Source: Weeksellaceae bacterium (GTDB lineage Bacteria > Bacteroidota > Bacteroidia > Flavobacteriales > Weeksellaceae). Taken from it: 9,199 nt of DNA. Under the pieces are notes generated by a model. That model was not told where the DNA came from and did not search any database. It was given only the letters and a program-made list of their open reading frames with translations. Below, piece by piece: positions 5,883-9,199 of this stretch. The stretch spans positions 1 through 9,199 of the forward strand of contig JAKOOI010000361.1 in assembly GCA_022701475.1 (NCBI GenBank), read 5' to 3'. Each line of letters begins with the position of its first letter. The stretch's first letter is position 1. Made by a program: the position numbers and the translations under genes.

Positions 5883-6431
5883 TTACTTCATTTTTTTAAT
5901 CTCAAAAGGGCTCCTGAAGATCAGTTCTTCATGCTTACCTTTGATTTCCAGTTTTTTCTGAAGCAGACTAAGCGCCATTCTGCGGATCAGGTAGTCTTTG
6001 TCCACCAGTTTCCAGTAAGAATCTTCATGAACGCGCCTGGGCTGACGGATGACGTAAAATTCCGTGGCCCAGGTATCCACATTATGATAGAATTCAATAA
6101 TCCCGCAATGTTCAGGAATCAGGGAATGATCCACCATTCCCATCGGAAGCAGGAAGCTGAAGGCATTGCAGATATAGTCTCCGCAACAGATTTTATCGTG
6201 CTTGAGGAACTTTTCTCCGGTATTTGCATTGGTATATGATTTCTTAAAATCATTTTTGAAATCGCTTTTGGAGAGCTTGATCTCAATTTCATGGCTGAAT
6301 CCTTCGGCATCGATAATGAGGATATCCGCCTCCCAGTCTGCCTGAAAATGGTTGGTGAGCACCACCTGTTTTTCAAAGCTGCATTGGGAATGAATAAAAG
6401 CGTGTACGAGTTCTTCAATTTTTAACTTCAT
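5883..6431 (-). CDS. Small protein with a PD-(D/E)xK nuclease-like motif
   Basis: The 182-residue protein has no signal peptide. Its N-terminal half carries a pattern of the PD-(D/E)xK endonuclease fold: Asp36 in WEADILII, then Glu50 and Lys52 in HEIEIKLSKSDF, followed by DFKK and KHDK (to about residue 80). The arrangement resembles the MmcB-like group of putative repair nucleases, but I cannot assign a family with certainty. The C-terminal half (about 105-182) has no motif I know and ends in a basic tail. A purine-rich AGAGG lies 11-15 bases before the ATG at 6431. The gene follows the disrupted acyltransferase after 33 bases and may share its transcript. No methyltransferase or other restriction-modification partner is visible, so a repair or housekeeping role is more likely than restriction. 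Confidence 0.7.
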   Translation of the reverse strand: MKLKIEELVHAFIHSQCSFEKQVVLTNHFQADWEADILIIDAEGFSHEIEIKLSKSDFKNDFKKSYTNANTGEKFLKHDKICCGDYICNAFSFLLPMGMVDHSLIPEHCGIIEFYHNVDTWATEFYVIRQPRRVHEDSYWKLVDKDYLIRRMALSLLQKKLEIKGKHEELIFRSPFEIKKMK

Positions 6432-6464
6432 GAAACCTTACCTCTGAATCTAAACTTTATTATA

Positions 6465-7453
6465 TTATGAAACCAGCAGGCTGCAGCCCCTGATATCCGA
6501 GTGGTCAATCCTTCCCAGCACCTGGAAACGGTTTCCGGCAATGGCCTTTCCCAGGTCCTGCGTGGCAATAAACGAACAGGAATGGATATTGACCAGGTCG
6601 ATGATATTGATGGCTCCGGTCCTTCCCACTTTTTCATAGCTGAAAGGATCTTCGGCATTCCTGATCAGGATTTTCATCCAGCCCGGGCACTCATACTCAT
6701 TGTTGCCGAGGGAATACGCCTGGGAAAGCAGCTCCGTCATGGAGTATTCCGAATAAACCCTTTCGGTGCCAAAACCGTTCTGTACTATTTTCAGGAGCTC
6801 GTCCTTTGTCATTTCTTCTTTCCTTCCTTTCATTCCTCCTGTTTCTATTACGATGAGCTGACTGGAGAAATCCACGGAACGGCCGTTTTTTTCAGCGCTG
6901 CAGAAATCTAAAAAGTCCAGCAGGGCAAAGGAAACGCCGAAAAGGATGACTTTTTTTCCCTTCAGGGTAAGGAGCAGCTCTAAAAGATCGGCATGGTTGT
7001 ACAGGAAATACCCGTTTTCCGGATGCCCTGATTTCTTCATCAGGTAATCCACCATATAAATCAGCGACGAATGCTGACGTTCGAGATAGCTGGGCAGCAG
7101 CCCCAGGAAAATAAATCTTCCGGCTTTCCTATAAACTGTTCAAAACTCCTGTAGATACTCTCTTCATAGAGGTCTTCATCGGCAATCCAGTGTTTGGAAA
7201 GATTCATCTGAGTAGTCCCGGAACTCTGGAAAAAAAAGTCTGCCGGCATCGTTTTATCAAGGATCAGATGGTTTTTGAACATCTCGATCGGAAGAAAGGG
7301 AATATCTGTAAGGCTTCTCACGTTCTCAGGAAGGATGTTCAGATAGTCTGTGAATTTCCGGTATACCTCCACCTGTTCATACTGATACCTGAAAGTTTCC
7401 AGAGCGGCTTCCAGGAAGTCTTTTTCATTCTGAATAAGGAATCTGTTTTTCAC
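6465..7453 (-). pseudogene. LuxE-like acyl-protein synthetase/acyltransferase gene, split by a one-base frameshift
   Basis: Two consecutive frames encode one protein. The upstream piece (7453-7061, GTG start, 130 codons) carries FFFQSSGTT (73-81), the phosphate-binding motif of this adenylate-forming family. It runs normally to KPEDLF (110-115) and then goes out of frame. The downstream piece (7055-6465, 196 codons from an internal ATG) has METGG-like IETGGMKGRKEEM, SEYSMTELLSQAYS, GRTGAINIIDL, IHSCSFIATQDLG and a C-terminal DIRGCSLLVS. Adding one T to the TTTT run at 7111-7108 joins them through FLGLLPSYLERQHSSLIYM into a 329-residue protein, the usual family length. LuxE-type enzymes activate a carboxylic acid as acyl-AMP and pass it to a protein or thiol; the substrate here is unknown. 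It may be a true pseudogene or a base-calling or assembly error. Confidence 0.85.
7108..7111 (-). other. Frameshift site in the LuxE-like gene
   Basis: The four-base A run on the plus strand (TTTT in the gene) is where the conserved reading passes from one frame to the other. One extra T gives LFFLGLLPSYLE across the junction. The site does not match a canonical X-XXY-YYZ slippery heptamer in the upstream frame, so programmed -1 frameshifting is not supported. Confidence 0.75.
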
Positions 7454-7558
7454 TATTCAATCTATATTTTTTCGTCTAATTATCAACACGTTATTTTGCT
7501 CAGGATACTTTCCGCATTTTTTATGCCGGCAAAAACAAATTTTGGTCGGATTCTTGTA

Positions 7559-7627
7559 ATGAAGTATCCGGAATATGGATTAAAAACAAGAGCGGACTCC
7601 GGTCCGTTCGGAGAATTACCTCGTTAA
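7559..7627 (+). CDS. Possible 22-codon plus-strand ORF ending in a terminator loop (doubtful)
   Basis: ATG at 7559 opens a 22-codon frame, MKYPEYGLKTRADSGPFGEL then PR, whose TAA (7625-7627) falls in the loop of the plus-strand terminator. No ribosome binding site or clear promoter precedes it. Its length is compatible with chance. It is listed only because the plus-strand terminator otherwise has no gene to serve. Confidence 0.12.
   Translation: MKYPEYGLKTRADSGPFGELPR
7582..7608 (-). terminator. Probable terminator of the queD-lpxH unit
   Basis: On the minus strand GTCCG/CGGAC (arms 7602-7606 and 7593-7597, loop 7598-7601, extended by a wobble and an A-T pair) forms a GC-rich hairpin. It is followed by CTCTTGTTTTTA. 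An overlapping alternative hairpin uses CTCCG (7597-7601) and CGGAG (7609-7613). It lies about 16 bases after the lpxH stop. Confidence 0.5.
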
Positions 7628-7642
7628 GAGGTAATTTTTTTT
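7614..7642 (+). terminator. Strong plus-strand rho-independent terminator overlapping the lpxH stop codon
   Basis: A 9-bp perfect stem is formed by AATTACCTC (7614-7622) and GAGGTAATT (7628-7636), with loop GTTAA and six further T residues (7637-7642). This is textbook for transcription on the plus strand. On the minus strand the stem is followed by CTCC, so it would not terminate lpxH. The lpxH stop codon (7626-7624) lies in the loop. No established plus-strand gene precedes it. Confidence 0.65.
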
Positions 7643-8415
7643 GCGCCTTCACCAAAATTCTTCAGTTCAAACCCGTTCTCAAAGACCCCATAGGTAAAAT
7701 AGGAGATCCAGTCGCCCAGATTGATGTATTCTGCGCCATGCCCGATATCCAGGATCATCGGAAGGTGGCGGTGCCCGTAAATGAAATAATCTATTTTCCG
7801 GGTCTTCAGCTTTTCTTTGGAATAGATGATGAGAAACTCTTTGTCTTCACCCAGGAATTCTTTGTCTTCATCCCCGGAAATCATTTTGTTTTTCTGGGAC
7901 ATGTACAGGGCAATTTTCATAGCTATATCCGGATGGATCCACTTAAAAAGCCACTGGGCGAAAGGATTCGTAAAGACTTTTTTCATTCTCTTATATCCTT
8001 TGTCACCGGGGCCCAGCCCATCCCCGTGAGCCAATAGAAACTGCTTTCCGCCGATTTCAAAGTACTGCTTCTGATAGAATACCGTACACCCGATTTCATC
8101 TTCCAGGTAGTCTTTCATCCATAAGTCGTGGTTGCCCACAAAAAAATAAATGTGGATACCCCGGTCTTTCAGCTCGGCAATTTTCCCGAGTACGCGTACA
8201 TAGCCTTTCGGGATGACATGCTTCCATTCGTGCCAGAAATCAAAAAGGTCACCCATCAGAAAAAGCACCTGCGCATCCTGCTTGATTTCATCCATCCAGC
8301 GGATAAAACGTTCTTCCCTTACCTTGCTGGCTTTGGGATCCGGGGCACCGAAATGCTGATCCGATGCGAAATATACTTTTTTTCCGGGTTCTAAATTAAT
8401 GGTCGTCTTTAACAC
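7624..8415 (-). CDS. lpxH: UDP-2,3-diacylglucosamine hydrolase (LpxH-like calcineurin-type phosphoesterase)
   Basis: LpxH cleaves UDP-2,3-diacylglucosamine to lipid X and UMP, the fourth step of lipid A synthesis, at the inner face of the cytoplasmic membrane. The 263-residue protein shows the full metallophosphoesterase set: SDQHFG (Asp19, His21), GDLFDFW (Asp56), GNHD (Asn95, His96), HGD (His130), GHRH (His215, His217) and NLGDW (232-236). A helical insertion with basic and aromatic residues at about 138-175 fits the lid seen in LpxH. A short in-frame duplication EDKEFL (183-188 and 190-195) is local to this region. The start is a GTG at 8415 overlapping an AAGAGG purine stretch. It follows queD after 23 bases and is probably co-transcribed. 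LpxH is the likely assignment, although Bacteroidota carry paralogues of similar appearance. Confidence 0.88.
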   Translation of the reverse strand: MLKTTINLEPGKKVYFASDQHFGAPDPKASKVREERFIRWMDEIKQDAQVLFLMGDLFDFWHEWKHVIPKGYVRVLGKIAELKDRGIHIYFFVGNHDLWMKDYLEDEIGCTVFYQKQYFEIGGKQFLLAHGDGLGPGDKGYKRMKKVFTNPFAQWLFKWIHPDIAMKIALYMSQKNKMISGDEDKEFLGEDKEFLIIYSKEKLKTRKIDYFIYGHRHLPMILDIGHGAEYINLGDWISYFTYGVFENGFELKNFGEGAKKITS

Positions 8416-8438
8416 CTCTTCTGTTTTCGCTGAGCGGT

Positions 8439-8885
8439 TTAGTGATTATCTTCCGCAAACCATTCGCCATAGGAATTCTCGGTCTCATGCAGCTTAAGAT
8501 AAGCAAGGGATACCCCTTCCGGCAGTTTGGATTTTATTTTTGAGGCAATGGCATACAGCATATTTTCACAGGTCGGCTGAAACGTACAGTAGATTACCTT
8601 ATGGCCCTGCCGTTCAAGCTCTTCACCCAGCATGCGGTGCGGAGAAAGGGCATTCACCAGCACTGCGTGGTCCCAAACGTCTACAATCTCGGATTTTACA
8701 ATGTTTTTGATGTCTCCAAAATCAACCACCATCCCGTTCTTGGGATTTTCCAGATCATTGACGGGTTTTCCTTTTACCGTTACATACAGCTTGTAGGAAT
8801 GTCCGTGCATATTCTTACATTTCCCATCGTAATTGTACAGCACATGAGCAGTCTCGAATGTAAAAATTTTTGTAATACGTATCAT
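8439..8885 (-). CDS. queD: 6-carboxytetrahydropterin synthase (QueD/PTPS family)
   Basis: QueD converts dihydroneopterin triphosphate to 6-carboxy-5,6,7,8-tetrahydropterin, the second step towards preQ0 and queuosine of tRNA. The 148-residue length and all key residues fit. His14 in ETAHVL and His27/His29 in NMHGHSY bind zinc, Cys23 in GKCKNMHGH is the catalytic cysteine, Asp72-His73 in VWDHAVL completes the proton relay, and PTCEN (104-108) with LHETENS (132-138) binds the pterin (Glu134). No other queuosine gene is in the window. The ATG at 8885 must be used because the next Met is at 26, beyond the first zinc ligand. A -7 box lies only four bases upstream, suggesting a leaderless or nearly leaderless mRNA. 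The lpxH-like gene follows after 23 bases. Confidence 0.95.
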   Translation of the reverse strand: MIRITKIFTFETAHVLYNYDGKCKNMHGHSYKLYVTVKGKPVNDLENPKNGMVVDFGDIKNIVKSEIVDVWDHAVLVNALSPHRMLGEELERQGHKVIYCTFQPTCENMLYAIASKIKSKLPEGVSLAYLKLHETENSYGEWFAEDNH

Positions 8886-9106
8886 CTTACAAAGATAGGG
8901 AATTTGATTTGAGTACGGATTTTTCCTTTTCCTATGAAAATGTTAAAATTATATCTGCTTATCATGCAATGGCAGTACAACTGAAACATTTGCAGATACC
9001 TTTTCAGAGCATTGCCCCGGATCAAGCAATGGTCAGGAATTGTCCTATCCTTGCAGCTGCCATAATAAACACGGTCTTTTGCCGTTAGGAGTTATAAACT
9101 CTTGCC
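8886..9106. other. Divergent intergenic region
   Basis: This 221-base gap separates queD (minus) from the putative plus-strand gene at the right edge. Apart from the queD -7 box I see no gene, tRNA or strong terminator. A weak 4-bp hairpin (ACGG/CCGT at 9071-9084) and a single-mismatch -7-like TACCTTTT (plus strand, 8997-9004) are present. An AGGAG at 9087-9091 lies about 15 bases before the ATG at 9107. Confidence 0.5.
8890..8897 (-). promoter_or_regulatory. -7 box (TATCTTTG) directly before queD
   Basis: The minus strand reads TATCTTTG, a perfect TAnnTTTG match, separated from the queD ATG by only TAAG. Transcription should start at or next to the ATG. No TTG -33 box is found 19-21 bases upstream. 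Either queD mRNA is leaderless or the match is accidental. Confidence 0.5.
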
Positions 9107-9199
9107 ATGAATTTCATTACCTGCTGCAAGCCTCTTTTCTTTTCTGCCTCTTCGGTCTTTTACCTGCCCAGCAGCAGATTTTTCAGACTTTTCCGGATC
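9107..9199 (+). CDS. Putative secreted protein, N-terminal fragment, apparently frameshifted at its start
   Basis: From 9109 the plus strand has an open frame reading EFHYLLQASFLFCLFGLLPA then QQQIFQTFPD up to the window edge. This looks like a signal peptide (hydrophobic core LFCLFGLLPA, cleavage around AQQ) followed by a mature exported protein. The only nearby ATG (9107) is one base out of frame: ATGAATTT gives MNFITCC instead. One more A (ATGAAATTT) would give MKFHYLLQAS, a very typical signal peptide start. A TTG at 9079 is in the signal-peptide frame but has no good ribosome site. The gene may be broken, miscalled by one base, or started unusually. Too little is visible to name a family. 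Confidence 0.45.
   Translation, partial: MNFITCCKPLFFSASSVFYLPSSRFFRLFRI

Noticed and set aside
7055..7063. Programmed ribosomal frameshifting or stop-restart to express the LuxE-like protein
   Set aside because: The junction has no canonical slippery heptamer, and restart at ATG 7055 would omit a conserved segment. A lost base is simpler.
8941..9199. tRNA, mobile element or minus-strand gene at the right end
   Set aside because: No tRNA arm pattern or terminal repeats are visible. The minus frame from the edge is short, highly charged and ends at TAA after about 35 codons, while the plus frame gives a convincing signal peptide.

Overview
The window looks like a chromosomal piece from a flavobacterium, most likely a Chryseobacterium-like member of the Weeksellaceae. 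The evidence is moderate GC content, weak or absent Shine-Dalgarno sequences, promoters of the Bacteroidota type (TAnnTTTG -7 box, with a TTG -33 box at the best site), and flavobacterial-type proteins. Almost every gene is on the minus strand, so the text follows transcription from high to low coordinates. This is inference from family resemblance; no database search was possible.

Right end (about 8886-9199): a divergent gap, then the apparent start of a plus-strand secreted protein that runs off the window. Its signal-peptide frame is one base out of register with its only good ATG. From 8885 leftwards come queD (6-carboxytetrahydropterin synthase) and an lpxH-like lipid A hydrolase, closely spaced and probably co-transcribed. 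They end in a hairpin-rich gap that includes a strong terminator facing the plus strand. Next is a LuxE-like acyl-protein synthetase/acyltransferase gene broken into two reading frames by one missing base, then a small protein with a PD-(D/E)xK nuclease-like motif, then a secreted DUF5715 / M15-like zinc protein.

Centre (5121-2262): an apparent four-gene operon with a near-ideal Bacteroidota promoter and a terminator at the far end. It encodes a 243-residue protein of unknown function with a possible internal duplication, a seven-helix membrane protein, a NarL-type sensor histidine kinase, and its LuxR-type response regulator. The last three are overlapping or nearly so, which suggests a signalling unit in which the membrane protein supplies or assists sensing. 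The kinase has no conventional start codon upstream of its transmembrane helix.

Left end: a DUF2235 / Tle1-like alpha/beta hydrolase whose nucleophile serine is replaced by asparagine, a gap with two minus-strand terminator-like hairpins, and the N-terminal part of an ABC-F ATPase that leaves the window at position 1. I saw no tRNA, rRNA, CRISPR array, insertion sequence or attachment site. The points most worth attention are the hydrolase with the lost nucleophile, the membrane-protein/kinase/regulator operon, the two one-base frame breaks, and two orphan terminator-bounded intervals that might hold small RNAs.
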